A DNA stretch of 46,085 nucleotides from an uncultured Flavobacteriales bacterium (GTDB lineage: Bacteria; Bacteroidota; Bacteroidia; Flavobacteriales_D; Sanyastnellaceae), in NCBI GenBank assembly GCA_905479115.1, contig CAJQLF010000041.1, positions 1 to 46,085 on the forward strand, written 5' to 3'. Shown here one piece after another: positions 7,267 through 17,363 of the stretch. The notes under the pieces were generated by a model, which was given only the letters and a program-made list of their open reading frames with translations, made no database searches and was not told the origin of the DNA. Position numbers and translations under genes: made by a program. Each line of letters starts with the position of its first letter. Position 1 is the first letter of the stretch.

Positions 7267-8226
7267 CACCTGTGGTGCTGTTGGTTTTCTCCCGCTATTG
7301 GTGACCCAGACACCGAGGATGATGCAGGTTCCAGCAAGGAGGTGTTGAAAGGTCAGGATTTCTCCATCCCACCATCCCCACAATGCTGCAAAAATGGGGA
7401 TAATGTAGGTTACGGAGGCTGCGACCACGGCGCTGGTCCAAGCAATAAGTTGATTGAAAAGAACGAGCGCACCGGCGGTTCCAACTGAGGCCAGCACGAC
7501 CACGGCAAAGAGTCCATGCAGACCATCAGGATGATGTACAATGAGGTGTGGGATTTCGCCTGAAATAAAGAGACCAAAAGCCGGAATACCGACCAGCCCC
7601 AATGAGCAAGCGGCGATGACCCGTGAGGGAAGTCCCTGGAGCTTTTCTCGCGTAATGTTCACGCTGACTCCATAGCAAACGGTGGCCGCAACAAGCATCA
7701 TTGCAGGTTTCCAAACCCGTGTCATGCCTTCTTCTGGAGTGAGCGCAATAGCTCCGAGGCCATGAGATTGGGCTAAAATGAGCCAGACGGTGCCGATCAG
7801 GCCTATAACGATTCCAAGAACTTGCTTTTTTTTGAGAGATACCGCGAAAAAGGCAACGCCGATGACGAGGGTCCACAGTGGGCTGAGCGCGTTGAGCATT
7901 CCTGCCATTGCACTGGGTAAGTGCACTTGTGCTGTCGCGAACAACATCGCAGGGATGAAGCTACCAATGACACCGACTGCCGCAATCCACTTCCAACGAT
8001 CCCGCGGTAACCTAGCAAGATGGGTCAGTGAGATCGGCAGAAGTGTCGCTCCCGCAATGAAAATCCGAAGAGCGGCTAATTGAATCGGAGGAAACAAGGC
8101 GGATCCATCCCGAGCGAAGAGACCAAATTTCATCAAAATGAAACTGCTGCCCCAAACAAACCCCAAAAGCAATAAGATAAGCGCGGGTGCCCAACGGTTG
8201 GGTGCAAGGGAATTGGATGCCGGCAT
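7255..8226 (-). CDS. DMT superfamily (EamA) permease
   Basis: 323 residues with about ten hydrophobic segments and two EamA halves. The N-terminal half begins ALILLLLGFVWGSSFILMKF, with the WGSSF signature typical of drug/metabolite exporters; the second half begins near WKPAMMLVAATVCYGVSVNI and ends with FAALWGWWDGEILTFQHLLA. It probably exports a small metabolite or amino acid; the substrate cannot be read from sequence. The gene ends 50 bases before rplU on the same strand, and its 3' end holds the rplU -33 element. Confidence 0.9.
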   Translation of the reverse strand: MPASNSLAPNRWAPALILLLLGFVWGSSFILMKFGLFARDGSALFPPIQLAALRIFIAGATLLPISLTHLARLPRDRWKWIAAVGVIGSFIPAMLFATAQVHLPSAMAGMLNALSPLWTLVIGVAFFAVSLKKKQVLGIVIGLIGTVWLILAQSHGLGAIALTPEEGMTRVWKPAMMLVAATVCYGVSVNITREKLQGLPSRVIAACSLGLVGIPAFGLFISGEIPHLIVHHPDGLHGLFAVVVLASVGTAGALVLFNQLIAWTSAVVAASVTYIIPIFAALWGWWDGEILTFQHLLAGTCIILGVWVTNSGRKPTAPQVLKS

Positions 8227-8296
8227 GGGTAGAGAATAATCAGGTGAAAGTAGCCTGAATTAGAATAAGTTGTGTTTCGCAGGATAAGTTCATCTT

Positions 8297-8304
8297 TATC
8301 TTTG
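8297..8304 (+). promoter_or_regulatory. -7 box TATCTTTG, 4 nt before the ATG of the HMA lipoprotein
   Basis: Exact match to TAnnTTTG. The ATG follows after CAGC, so the expected transcription start is at or next to the start codon. A GTTG at 8269-8272, 24 nt upstream of the box, is a possible -33 element. Confidence 0.6.
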
Positions 8305-8308
8305 CAGC

Positions 8309-8716
8309 ATGCTTCAGTCACTTAAAACCTCTCGAGGGATATTTTCTCTCTTTTGCTTCGTTTCGGGGCTCTTGCTTTTTGGATGTTCTGCTGAGTCTGA
8401 ATACGAAGTGACGGAAGGCTTTCAAGCAGGTTCTGTGGCAACCTCGACAGCCAAACTTGAAATTTCAGGAATGATGTGTGCCCAAGCGTGCGGAGGCAAG
8501 ATCAAGAAAGAATTACTCGAAATCTCGGGAGTGGCCAATGCAGCCATTGATTTTGAATCTGGTCGCGAATTAAACGCTGCAGAAGTCGAGTATGATCCCA
8601 AAAAGGTGACTCCAGAGGACTTGGCTTCTAAGATTTCTGAGATCGCTGACGGAGCGCTTTACGGCGTGGTTTCCGTGCAAGTCACGCATTTTGCAAAAGA
8701 AGCTTCCCTTCCATAA
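8309..8716 (+). CDS. Lipoprotein with a heavy-metal-associated (HMA) domain
   Basis: 135 residues. The lipoprotein signal runs to lipobox LLFGC (Cys26), so the protein should be anchored in a membrane facing the periplasm. Residues about 47-128 form an HMA fold; the metal site is MMCAQAC (Cys57 and Cys61, CxxxC) where classical copper chaperones have CxxC. The conserved GV and YDPKKVTPEDLASKI features follow. It overlaps ctaA by 26 bases, so copper or heme-metal handling for cytochrome oxidase assembly is a reasonable inference, not shown. The promoter box is immediately upstream. Confidence 0.85.
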   Translation: MLQSLKTSRGIFSLFCFVSGLLLFGCSAESEYEVTEGFQAGSVATSTAKLEISGMMCAQACGGKIKKELLEISGVANAAIDFESGRELNAAEVEYDPKKVTPEDLASKISEIADGALYGVVSVQVTHFAKEASLP

Positions 8717-9752
8717 CCGTTTAGCTGGCTTTCGGCGGTTGATTCGCGTTTCGATGGTCATGACTTTTTTGGTCGTGCTCGCTGGAAGCGTGGTTCGCAT
8801 GACCGGATCGGGCATGGGATGTCCAGACTGGCCGAAGTGTTTTGGGCTGATGATTCCACCCACACAAGCCGAAGAAGTTACATGGAGGGCTGGCGCGTCC
8901 TACGAGCCTGGCCGGATGTTGATCGCAAACGATACCCTTTGGGTGGCCCAGGAAGCAATCCTTGCAGAAGACTTTTCGAAGGAGCGGGATGCCGGCCACT
9001 GGACTTCCTACGACAAACACAGCTACGCCATATTTAATCCCTTGCACACATGGGTTGAATTCATCAATCGGCTGTTGGGGGCGCTGACGGGTATTCCGGC
9101 CCTCTTGCTTTTGACTTGGGCGTTCTGGAGAGGCATGAAAGCGAGGCATTGGAAGCCCTTTATTTGGGCAATGGTGCATCTGCTATTGCTTGGTCTGGTG
9201 GCATGGTTGGGTAAAAAAGTGGTTGATGGGAACCTGATTCCATTCAGCATCACGATTCACATGGTGGGAGCGGTGGCTATATTGGTAAGCTTGGTCGGGA
9301 TGATGCAGTCCATCACCCAGCATACAAAAGACGCTGCTGTGGCGGTATTGGGCCGGACAAAAGGATGGCTTTGGATCGCAACAGCCTTGGCTTTGGTTCA
9401 GCTGGTTATCGGGACACAGGTGAGGGAGCAAATTGATTTGCTGCATCATGCAGGGGTGCTGCGTTCAGATTGGTTGGGGGCGCTGCCAAATGAATGGAAA
9501 TTTCATCGTTCCGGCTCTTGGTTGGTGGCATTGACCCAGTTAGTTTGGATTTATCCATTGCGAAGCGTTTCTGGACCGGCGCGCATCACGGCAATGACGA
9601 TAGTTGGCTTGATTGCTGCACAAATGGTAACGGGTCTTTTTTTCGTAGTTGCCGATATGCCCAAGGTGCTTCAGCCGGTGCATTTGTTATTGGCCGTTGG
9701 ATTGGTGTTAACCAATGCTTGGGCGTTATTCCATTATCGCGCATCGAAGTAA
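8691..9752 (+). CDS. ctaA: Heme A synthase (COX15/CtaA family)
   Basis: 353 residues. An integral membrane enzyme that oxidises the C8 methyl of heme O to make heme A for aa3-type cytochrome oxidase. It has about eight membrane segments, the Bacteroidota-type start region VRMTGSGMGCPDWPKCFG, and family histidine motifs FNPLHTWVEFINRLLGALTG, ITIHMVGA, DLLHHAG and LQPVHLLLA. The start is the TTG at 8691, inside the end of the HMA gene; a TTG at 8739 would leave only MIRVSMVMTF before the first helix and is the alternative. No oxidase subunits are in the window. Confidence 0.93.
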   Translation: MQKKLPFHNRLAGFRRLIRVSMVMTFLVVLAGSVVRMTGSGMGCPDWPKCFGLMIPPTQAEEVTWRAGASYEPGRMLIANDTLWVAQEAILAEDFSKERDAGHWTSYDKHSYAIFNPLHTWVEFINRLLGALTGIPALLLLTWAFWRGMKARHWKPFIWAMVHLLLLGLVAWLGKKVVDGNLIPFSITIHMVGAVAILVSLVGMMQSITQHTKDAAVAVLGRTKGWLWIATALALVQLVIGTQVREQIDLLHHAGVLRSDWLGALPNEWKFHRSGSWLVALTQLVWIYPLRSVSGPARITAMTIVGLIAAQMVTGLFFVVADMPKVLQPVHLLLAVGLVLTNAWALFHYRASK

Positions 9753-9777
9753 GAGCGTAGGGCTTGAAAAGGGCATG

Positions 9778-9806
9778 AAAAAAGGCAGCCAATGGCTGCC
9801 TTTTTT
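9778..9806. terminator. Bidirectional terminator between ctaA and nrdA
   Basis: AAAAAAGGCAGCC-AAT-GGCTGCCTTTTTT is a perfect 13-bp inverted repeat with a T run on either strand. It sits between the convergent ctaA and nrdA genes. Confidence 0.92.
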
Positions 9807-9858
9807 GTGGACGTTGCTTCTTTGGTTACTCGATCGCAACCGAAGGCACAGTTCTAGG

Positions 9859-12240
9859 TCATCCGCTGCACATTTCACAATCGGATCCATTCTCGATGGA
9901 GCAAGCCATAGCTGCTTGTTCTTCCTCTGTCATGTCTTGGATCGCTTTGCGCGGCGCTTCAACCGTTGGCTCAGTTTTGTATTTCTTGTCAACGGTGAAT
10001 TTGATTGCATCCGTCGCAGCCTTGGTTCGCAGGTAGTACATGCCGGTCTTCAAGCCTTTCTTCCAGGAATAGAAATGCATGGAAGTCAACTTCTGTGTAT
10101 TCACGTTTTCCATGAATACGTTGAGTGACTGTGATTGGCAAATGTAGGCTCCCCGGTCAGCAGACATGTCAATGAGCGCGCGTTGGGGAATTTCCCAAGC
10201 GGTTCGGTACAGTGCCTTGAGGTTGTCCGGAATCTCTTTGATGTTCTGGATGGAACCGTTCGCACTGATGATGCGGTTTTTCATGTCTTCATCCCACAAG
10301 CCAAGCTTCGTGAGGTCGCGCAACAAATGTTTATTGACGATGATGAATTCACCAGAGAGCACACGGCGGGTATAGATGTTTGATGTGTACGGTTCGAAGC
10401 ATTCGTTGTTGCCGAGAATTTGCGCGGTCGATGCCGTAGGCATGGGAGCCAACAACAATGAGTTCCGCATTCCGTGCTCCTTGATTTCCTCTTTTAACAC
10501 ATCCCACTCCCAACGGTCCGTTGGTGTGACTCCCCACATGTCATACTGCAAACGACCTTCTGAAGCGGGTGATCCTTTGAACGTTTCGTACGCCCCTTCT
10601 TCTTTCGCCAGATCCTTCGATGCGGTGCATGCAGCGTAGTAAATGGTCTCGAAAATCTCTCGGTTTAAGCTGCGTGCTTCTTCCGAGTCAAAAGGATGAC
10701 GCATTAAAATGAATACGTCCGCAAGACCCTGAATTCCAATTCCGATAGGTCGGTGGCGCATGTTGGAGTTTCGCGCTTCTGGAATGGGGTAATAGTTGCG
10801 GTCGATGATCCGATTGAGGTTTCTCGTCACTTGGTAGGTGACTTCGAATAATTTATCGTGATCAAACGCTCCGTTTTTGACATATTTCGGCAACGCTAGG
10901 GAAGCGAGATTGCAAACCGCAACCTCATCAGGAGCGGTGTATTCAATGATCTCCGTGCACAGGTTGGAAGATCGGATCGTCCCTAAATTTTGTTGATTGG
11001 ACTTGCCGTTCGCAGCATCCTTGTACAGCATGTAAGGTGTGCCGGTCTCGATTTGCGATTCAAGAATCTTGAACCAGAGGTCCTGGGCTTTGATGGTTTT
11101 GCGTCCTTTGCCGGCAGCCTCGTATCCCGTGTAGAGTTTTTCGAATGCTGCACCATGGGTGTCAGCCAGTCCCGGGCACTCATTGGGGCACATCAATGTC
11201 CAATCGCCATTTTCTTCAACCCTCTGCATGAAAAGGTCTGGAATCCAGAGCGCATAAAAGAGATCCCGTGCGCGCTGTTCCTCTTTTCCATGGTTCTTTT
11301 TGAGGTCGAGGAAGTCGTTGATGTCGGCATGCCAGGGCTCGATGTAAATAGCAAACGACCCTTTGCGCTTTCCACCTCCTTGGTCAACGTATCGAGCGGT
11401 ATCATTGAAGACACGCAACATGGGAACGATGCCATTGGATGTTCCGTTGGTTCCTTTGATGTAAGATCCCGTCGCACGAATGTCATGAATGGACAGCCCA
11501 ATGCCTCCTGCATTTTGGGAGATCTTAGCGCATTGCTTGAGGGTATCGTAAATTCCACTGATGCTGTCTTCTTTAGCCGTAAGAAGGAAACAGCTGGACA
11601 TCTGAGGCTTGGGGGTGCCGGAGTTAAATAAGGTGGGCGTTGCGTGGGTAAACCAACCTTCGCTGAGTCCGCTATAGGTTTCGACTACGGCATCCATGTC
11701 ATCCTTGTGAATGCCCACGGCTACGCGCATGAGCATGTGCTGTGGACGCTCGACAATTTTGCCGTTAATCTTTAACAGGTAACTGCGCTCGAGGGTTTTG
11801 AATCCGAAATAGTCGTAGTTGAAATCGCGGTCGTAGATAATCTGCGAGTCGAGGAACTCGGCATTATCGCGAATGATTTCAATGACATCCTGCGCAATTA
11901 ACGATGCGCTTTCATTGGTTATGGGATCTACATAATTATGCAAATCTTCCATGGTTTCGGTGAAAGATTTTTTGGTAGCCTTGTGGAGATTGCTGACGGC
12001 AATTCGGCTCGCGAGGTTCGCATAATCGGGATGGGTAACGGCGTTCGTTGCAGCCACTTCTGCTGCAAGGTTGTCCAACTCGGTGGTTGTCACGCCGTCG
12101 TATACCCCTTCTATTACTCGCATTGCTACCTTGGCGGCGTCGACGGTGTCATGCAATTCGTAACACAACTTTTTAATTCGTGCTGTGATTTTATCGAATT
12201 GTACAGGTTCCGTGCGGCCGTCGCGTTTGATTACATGCAT
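9859..12240 (-). CDS. nrdA: Class Ia ribonucleoside-diphosphate reductase, alpha subunit
   Basis: 793 residues. It reduces ribonucleoside diphosphates to deoxyribonucleotides with the NrdB radical. An N-terminal ATP-cone (about 1-90, starting [20 protein letters not shown]) implies dATP feedback control. Active-site residues are visible: Cys217 in MSSCFLL, the NLCTE triad (Asn426, Cys428, Glu430) and Cys443 in [10 protein letters not shown]. The C-terminal redox pair is CEMC, four residues before the end, which takes electrons from thioredoxin or glutaredoxin. It follows nrdB by 68 bases on the same strand and ends before a bidirectional terminator. Confidence 0.98.
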   Translation of the reverse strand: MHVIKRDGRTEPVQFDKITARIKKLCYELHDTVDAAKVAMRVIEGVYDGVTTTELDNLAAEVAATNAVTHPDYANLASRIAVSNLHKATKKSFTETMEDLHNYVDPITNESASLIAQDVIEIIRDNAEFLDSQIIYDRDFNYDYFGFKTLERSYLLKINGKIVERPQHMLMRVAVGIHKDDMDAVVETYSGLSEGWFTHATPTLFNSGTPKPQMSSCFLLTAKEDSISGIYDTLKQCAKISQNAGGIGLSIHDIRATGSYIKGTNGTSNGIVPMLRVFNDTARYVDQGGGKRKGSFAIYIEPWHADINDFLDLKKNHGKEEQRARDLFYALWIPDLFMQRVEENGDWTLMCPNECPGLADTHGAAFEKLYTGYEAAGKGRKTIKAQDLWFKILESQIETGTPYMLYKDAANGKSNQQNLGTIRSSNLCTEIIEYTAPDEVAVCNLASLALPKYVKNGAFDHDKLFEVTYQVTRNLNRIIDRNYYPIPEARNSNMRHRPIGIGIQGLADVFILMRHPFDSEEARSLNREIFETIYYAACTASKDLAKEEGAYETFKGSPASEGRLQYDMWGVTPTDRWEWDVLKEEIKEHGMRNSLLLAPMPTASTAQILGNNECFEPYTSNIYTRRVLSGEFIIVNKHLLRDLTKLGLWDEDMKNRIISANGSIQNIKEIPDNLKALYRTAWEIPQRALIDMSADRGAYICQSQSLNVFMENVNTQKLTSMHFYSWKKGLKTGMYYLRTKAATDAIKFTVDKKYKTEPTVEAPRKAIQDMTEEEQAAMACSIENGSDCEMCSG

Positions 12241-12308
12241 GAGAAAGCGATTGAAATAAGATTGAGAAAGAAGTGGAACTAGGTGAGTGGATGAGGTTGG
12301 TTGGAGGT

Positions 12309-13364
12309 TTAAAAATCCACATCAAGATTGAAGGATTTACTGCCTTCGTCAGATTTTGTTAACACTCCCGCTTTTTGATATTCTCCTACGCGCTTTTCGA
12401 AGAAGTTTGTTTTTCCTTGCAGGGAGATCATGTCCATGAAATCGAATGGATTGGTTACGTTGTATTCCTTTTCGGTGCCGAGTTCAACCAACAAACGGTC
12501 AGCGACAAACTCAATGTACTGTGACATCAAGTCCGAGTTCATGCCAATGAGTCGAACAGGAAGAGACTCGCAAACGAATTCTTTTTCGATGTTTACGGCA
12601 TCAATGATGATCTTACGAAGGGTCTTGACGGGAAGCTTGTTGACGATGTGATCGTTGTAAATCATGCAGGCAAAATCGCAATGCATGCCTTCGTCACGCG
12701 AGATCAATTCGTTGGAAAAACTCAGCCCCGGCATGAGTCCGCGCTTCTTCAACCAAAAGATCGAACAAAAGCTACCGCTAAAGAAAATGCCTTCCACCGC
12801 TGCAAAAGCCACAATGCGTTCTGCAAAGTTTCCATTGTCAATCCAGTTCAAGGCCCATTCTGCTTTCTTCTTGACGCAATCCATGGTCTCAATGGCATTG
12901 AACAGCTTGTCCTTTTCTTCATCGTCCTTGATGTAGGTGTCGATGAGAAGGGAGTACGTTTCCGAATGGATGTTTTCCATCATGATTTGGAAACCGTAGA
13001 AAAACTTCGCCTCTGTGTACTGAACCTCGGCAACAAAATTTTCCGCCAAGTTTTCATTCACAATGCCATCAGATGCCGCAAAAAAGGCGAGCACGTGCTT
13101 AACGAAATAGCGTTCGTCGTCGTTCAGTTTTTCATTCCAATCTGTGGCATCTGCAGCCAGGTCAATTTCTTCCGCAGTCCAAAAACTAGCCTCTGACTTT
13201 TTGTAAAAACTCCAGATGTCGTTGTGTTTGATCGGGAAGAGCACAAATCGATTGGGATTCTCTTCAAGAATGGGCTCGGTTACAACGGTGTTCTCAGGCA
13301 ATACCTCTTCAATGGATGTCTGCGCATCTGCAGTCTCAAGGTTGTTTTTAGTCAGCTCGCTCAT
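12309..13364 (-). CDS. nrdB: Class Ia ribonucleotide reductase, beta subunit (tyrosyl radical)
   Basis: 351 residues. It provides the stable radical for NrdA. Diiron ligands can be placed: Asp99 ([11 protein letters not shown]), Glu130 and His133 ([10 protein letters not shown]), Glu191 (VEGIFF), Glu225 and His228 (RDEGMH). Tyr137, in the E-x-x-H-x-x-x-Y spacing, is the expected radical tyrosine, so this is a tyrosyl-radical enzyme, not a Phe/Mn-Fe class Ic form. The first 40 residues are an acidic, probably disordered extension. Gene order is nrdB then nrdA. No NrdR box was seen upstream. Confidence 0.98.
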   Translation of the reverse strand: MSELTKNNLETADAQTSIEEVLPENTVVTEPILEENPNRFVLFPIKHNDIWSFYKKSEASFWTAEEIDLAADATDWNEKLNDDERYFVKHVLAFFAASDGIVNENLAENFVAEVQYTEAKFFYGFQIMMENIHSETYSLLIDTYIKDDEEKDKLFNAIETMDCVKKKAEWALNWIDNGNFAERIVAFAAVEGIFFSGSFCSIFWLKKRGLMPGLSFSNELISRDEGMHCDFACMIYNDHIVNKLPVKTLRKIIIDAVNIEKEFVCESLPVRLIGMNSDLMSQYIEFVADRLLVELGTEKEYNVTNPFDFMDMISLQGKTNFFEKRVGEYQKAGVLTKSDEGSKSFNLDVDF

Positions 13365-13916
13365 GGTAGCGTTTGTGAATTGGTCGCCAGATTGGCGGAT
13401 GGAACATAAATCGGTCGTGAATTCGGGCTTTCCTTCGTTCTTTGAGACCTTCCGTTTTGGGGGTCAAAATCCTGTCCTCGAATGCGTTGTCTTTTGGGAT
13501 AAACCCTTGAGATTCTGCGATTTCGAGGTAAAATGGTTTCCTTTCCAAGAAGTTGGACAGGACTCAAACTCGACTGAAAAAGGCCGATGAAAAACATCCT
13601 GTGATGCACTTCACAACCAATAGCGTTTCAAAGAAAGACCCAGGAAGGGGAGAAAGCCAAAACAAAAGAATTCACAATCGAACAGAGTTTTTAACAGTTC
13701 AAGTTGAGTTCGAGTGGGAAGCCCGCGTGGGCATTGAGTTCGGCGGAATTTTTAGTGAGTTGGGGAAAAAAAACGAAGATTAATTAGGGGATTCCTGAAT
13801 CAATTTCGTAACGGAATTGACGTCCGAAATAAAGTTCTCTTGCTCTAGAAGCATCGAACGAATAGCGTTGTAAAATTTTAGCCGCGTTGACTGCGTTCCC
13901 TTTGTATTTTTGAGCC
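13365..13916. other. 552-base intergenic region between divergent nrdB and secA
   Basis: I see no convincing gene here except a possible 44-residue minus-strand frame at 13784-13918 (see findings). Open frames on either strand lack a recognisable product. The secA -7 box lies at 13905-13912. No NrdR-type palindrome or recognisable riboswitch could be seen. The length suggests a long nrdB leader or regulatory sites. Confidence 0.5.
13905..13912 (+). promoter_or_regulatory. -7 box TATTTTTG, 4 nt before the secA ATG
   Basis: Matches TAnnTTTG and is followed by AGCC and the ATG. TTTG also occurs directly upstream (13901-13904), and a TTG at 13887-13889 lies 15 nt upstream, a short spacing for a -33 element. 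A leaderless or nearly leaderless secA mRNA is inferred. Confidence 0.55.
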
Positions 13917-16900
13917 ATGCTTAAAGCACTTTTGAAAAAATTGATCGGTGACAAAGCCGAGGGGGATATGAAGGAGATCAGCCCGGTGGTGGATGCAGTG
14001 CATGCATTTGAGGAGGAGCTGAGAGGATTGTCGGACGATGGGTTGCGAGATCGAACGAATGATCTGCGAAAGCGTATCCAGTCCCATGTAGCTGGGCTTG
14101 AATCAGAGCAATCAGAATTGCGTGTAGAAGCATCGCAAATCGGGGAGGATGAATTGGAAAAGAAGGAGGCTCTTTTTGAGTCAATTGACGCCTTGAACTT
14201 GCGAATAAATGAGGCGTTAGAAGTGGTGCTGGAAGAGGTCATGGCGGAGGCTTTTGCCTTGGTTAAAGAGACCTCTCGCCGGCTCACAGAAAATGGACAA
14301 CTTCGGGTTACGGCACACCAGTGGGATCGAGATGTAGCCGCAAAGCGGAGCGGTGTGACCATCGAAGGAGACGAAGCGGTTTGGTCGAACAAGTGGGTGG
14401 CAGCAGGATCGGAAGTGGAGTGGAGCATGGTGCATTATGACGTTCAACTTGTCGGAGGCACCGCCTTGCACCGTGGAAAGGTGGCTGAGATGCAAACAGG
14501 GGAAGGAAAAACATTGGTGGCAACCTTGCCCATGTTTTTGAATGCCCTTACCGGTAAAGGTGTTCATCTTGTGACGGTCAACGATTATTTAGCTCGGCGT
14601 GATTCCGAATGGATGGCGCCTTTGTTTGAATTTCATGGAATGCGTGTGGATTGCATCGACAAGCACCAACCCAACAGTGAATCACGGCGAGAGGCTTATC
14701 GAGCCGATATCACGTATGGAACCAACAATGAATTTGGATTCGATTACTTGCGCGACAACATGGCTCAACGCCCTGAGCAATTGGTTCAGCGCAACCATCA
14801 CTACGCCATCGTGGACGAGGTGGATTCGGTTCTCATCGATGAGGCACGAACGCCGCTGATTATTAGCGGCCCTACCCCCAAAGGAGACCAGCAGGAATTC
14901 GTTGAGTTGAAGCCCAAAGTCGTTCAGTTGGTCACCGTGCAGCAAAAGGCGGCGCAGCAGTTCCTTTCTGACGCAAAGCGCCTGCTCCTCAAGGATGGTG
15001 CATCAAAGGATGAGGTGGCAGAAGGAGGATTGGCGTTGTTCCGCGCTTACCGGGCCCTTCCCAAATCGAAACCGCTCATCAAACTGCTGAGTGGAGAAGG
15101 AATGAAGCAGCAATTGCTTAAAACCGAGGGGATTTACTTGCAGGATAATAAAAGGGAGATGCCCAAAGCCGATGCGGAGTTGTACTTCGTCATCGATGAA
15201 AAACAAAACCAAGTAGAGCTCACGGAAAAGGGGATCGAATTCCTGACCGCCAACATGGAGGACGAGCACTTTTTTACCATGCCTGACTTGGCAACCGAGC
15301 TCGTAGGCATCGACAATGGAGACCAAGACGAAGAATCGAAACTTGAGGCCAAGAGCCAGCTCATGGCGGATTACGGTGTCAAAAGCGCTCGGGTTCACAC
15401 CATGAATCAGCTGCTCAAATCCTATGCGCTGTTCGAAAAAGACGTCGACTATGTTGTCATGGACAACAAGGTTAAGATCGTCGACGAACAGACGGGAAGA
15501 ATCATGGACGGTCGCCGGTACTCAGACGGATTGCACCAAGCCATCGAGGCGAAGGAAAACGTCAAGGTCGAAGCAGCGACACAGACCTATGCCACGGTGA
15601 CCCTGCAAAATTATTTCCGCATGTACCACAAGTTGGCGGGCATGACAGGAACAGCCGAGACCGAGGCGGGGGAATTATGGGACATCTACAAATTGGACGT
15701 GATGGCCATCCCGACCAACCGTCCCATCGCCCGACAAGACAAGGAAGATTTGGTCTACAAAACCAAGCGAGAAAAATACAATGCCATCATCGATGACGTG
15801 GTCACGCTTCGCGATGCGGGAAGGCCCATTTTGGTGGGAACAACGACTGTAGAGGTGAGCGAATTGCTCTCCCGCATGTTGGACATCCGTCAGATTAAGC
15901 ATCAGGTGCTCAATGCCAAGCTTCACCAGCGCGAGGCTGAAATCGTGACGGCAGCTGGAAAGCCCGGGACGGTCACCATCGCTACCAACATGGCAGGTCG
16001 GGGAACGGATATCAAGTTGACGGAGGAAACGAAGAAGGCAGGAGGGCTGGCAATTATCGGCACCGAACGCCACGACAGCCGCCGAGTAGATCGGCAACTG
16101 CGAGGAAGAGCAGGCCGCCAGGGAGACCCTGGGTCCTCTCAATTTTACGTCTCGCTGGAAGACGATTTGATGCGGCTCTTTTCGTCCGACCGTGTTTCCA
16201 AAATGATGGACCGATTGGGCCACCAAGAAGGGGATGTGATTCAACATTCCATGATCACGAAATCCATTGAGCGCGCGCAGAAAAAAGTCGAAGAAAATAA
16301 CTTTGGCATCCGAAAGCGGCTGTTGGAGTACGACGATGTGATGAATGCACAGCGGGAAGTCGTCTACAAACGACGTCGACACGCCTTGCACGGGGATCGC
16401 ATCCGAACGGACATTGCCAATATGTTTTTTGAATTGGTGGAAGGGGCGATTTTGGCATACCACCCTGAGAAACAATACGAAGCCTTTAGGTTGACACTTC
16501 TGAAAGACTTTGGCATGGAGCCGATGGTGGACGAAGAAGGTTTTGCATCGACGAGCCCGGAGACGTTGGCCTTTGATACGTACCAGGAGGCAGAACGTGT
16601 GTACCGTTCCAAACTGGAGGAGTTGTCTCAGCGAGCCCACCCGGTGATCCAGCGCGTTTATGACGATAAATCCAACGACTACAAACAAATTCTTGTTCCG
16701 TTCACGGACGGGCGGAAAACAATGCAAGTGGCAACCGACATAGAGCAAAGTGTTGCAACTTCGGGAGTGAGCGTTATGGCGAGTTTAGAGAAGTCCGTTG
16801 TGCTGGCCATTATTGACCAATATTGGAAAGAACACCTCCGGGGGATGGATGACTTGCGGTCCAATGTTCAATTGGCGCGATTTGAGCAGAAGGATCCCTT

Positions 16901-17267
16901 GTTGATTTACAAATTCGAATCGTACGAGTTGTTTAAGGCCATGGTGCAGAAAATGAATGCAGAAGTGGCTGCCTTCTTGATGCGTTGCACCATTCCCACA
17001 GGGCCGGGTGATCAACAAGTGCAGCAGGCGCCTCAAGCGCGTTCAGCAATGCCGAATAAAATCAGCCTCTCCAAGGAAAACATTCAGAACATCCAAGAAC
17101 AGGCGATGTCAGGGGGACGACCAAGCGCTGCAGGTCCGGGCGCACCGCGTCCAAGCGCCCCGCCTCCACCTCGCAAGGTGCAGCCGGTGCGAACAGAGAA
17201 AAAGGTGCTTCCGAACGAACCGTGCCCATGCGGTTCAGGCAAGAAATTCAAGAAATGCCACGGCTGA
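13917..17267 (+). CDS. secA: Preprotein translocase ATPase SecA
   Basis: 1116 residues, long compared with about 900 in E. coli but usual for Bacteroidota. It drives proteins through SecYEG using ATP. Walker A is MQTGEGKTL (about 192-200), followed by VHLVTVNDYLARRDSEWM; the DEAD-like motif lies in VDEVDSVLIDEARTPLIISG (about 299-318). Motif VI-type arginines lie in RQLRGRAGRQGDPGSSQFY. The C-terminus has a proline-rich linker and a zinc-binding SEC-C motif, CPCGSGKKFKKCHG. An early acidic helical insert (about 45-110) also adds length. It supplies the Sec step for the lipoproteins and T9SS cargo in this window. Confidence 0.98.
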   Translation: MLKALLKKLIGDKAEGDMKEISPVVDAVHAFEEELRGLSDDGLRDRTNDLRKRIQSHVAGLESEQSELRVEASQIGEDELEKKEALFESIDALNLRINEALEVVLEEVMAEAFALVKETSRRLTENGQLRVTAHQWDRDVAAKRSGVTIEGDEAVWSNKWVAAGSEVEWSMVHYDVQLVGGTALHRGKVAEMQTGEGKTLVATLPMFLNALTGKGVHLVTVNDYLARRDSEWMAPLFEFHGMRVDCIDKHQPNSESRREAYRADITYGTNNEFGFDYLRDNMAQRPEQLVQRNHHYAIVDEVDSVLIDEARTPLIISGPTPKGDQQEFVELKPKVVQLVTVQQKAAQQFLSDAKRLLLKDGASKDEVAEGGLALFRAYRALPKSKPLIKLLSGEGMKQQLLKTEGIYLQDNKREMPKADAELYFVIDEKQNQVELTEKGIEFLTANMEDEHFFTMPDLATELVGIDNGDQDEESKLEAKSQLMADYGVKSARVHTMNQLLKSYALFEKDVDYVVMDNKVKIVDEQTGRIMDGRRYSDGLHQAIEAKENVKVEAATQTYATVTLQNYFRMYHKLAGMTGTAETEAGELWDIYKLDVMAIPTNRPIARQDKEDLVYKTKREKYNAIIDDVVTLRDAGRPILVGTTTVEVSELLSRMLDIRQIKHQVLNAKLHQREAEIVTAAGKPGTVTIATNMAGRGTDIKLTEETKKAGGLAIIGTERHDSRRVDRQLRGRAGRQGDPGSSQFYVSLEDDLMRLFSSDRVSKMMDRLGHQEGDVIQHSMITKSIERAQKKVEENNFGIRKRLLEYDDVMNAQREVVYKRRRHALHGDRIRTDIANMFFELVEGAILAYHPEKQYEAFRLTLLKDFGMEPMVDEEGFASTSPETLAFDTYQEAERVYRSKLEELSQRAHPVIQRVYDDKSNDYKQILVPFTDGRKTMQVATDIEQSVATSGVSVMASLEKSVVLAIIDQYWKEHLRGMDDLRSNVQLARFEQKDPLLIYKFESYELFKAMVQKMNAEVAAFLMRCTIPTGPGDQQVQQAPQARSAMPNKISLSKENIQNIQEQAMSGGRPSAAGPGAPRPSAPPPPRKVQPVRTEKKVLPNEPCPCGSGKKFKKCHG

Positions 17268-17363
17268 CCATGAGAAATTTGGATTTTTGAGGGGTGATTT
17301 CAAGCACCCAAGAATGGGGGGATGCATTGAGAAAGGTTTCCCCAGGGTATATCCGATTGAGCA

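Noticed and set aside
10990-11631. 213-codon plus-strand frame within nrdA
   Set aside because: Antisense to conserved NrdA catalytic sequence, with no recognisable domain.
13365-13916. NrdR boxes or a cobalamin riboswitch upstream of nrdB
   Set aside because: I searched by eye for the palindrome and for conserved riboswitch cores and found none.
15675-16748. 357-codon minus-strand frame inside secA
   Set aside because: Antisense to the conserved SecA core; His/Phe/Cys-rich composition typical of a shadow frame.
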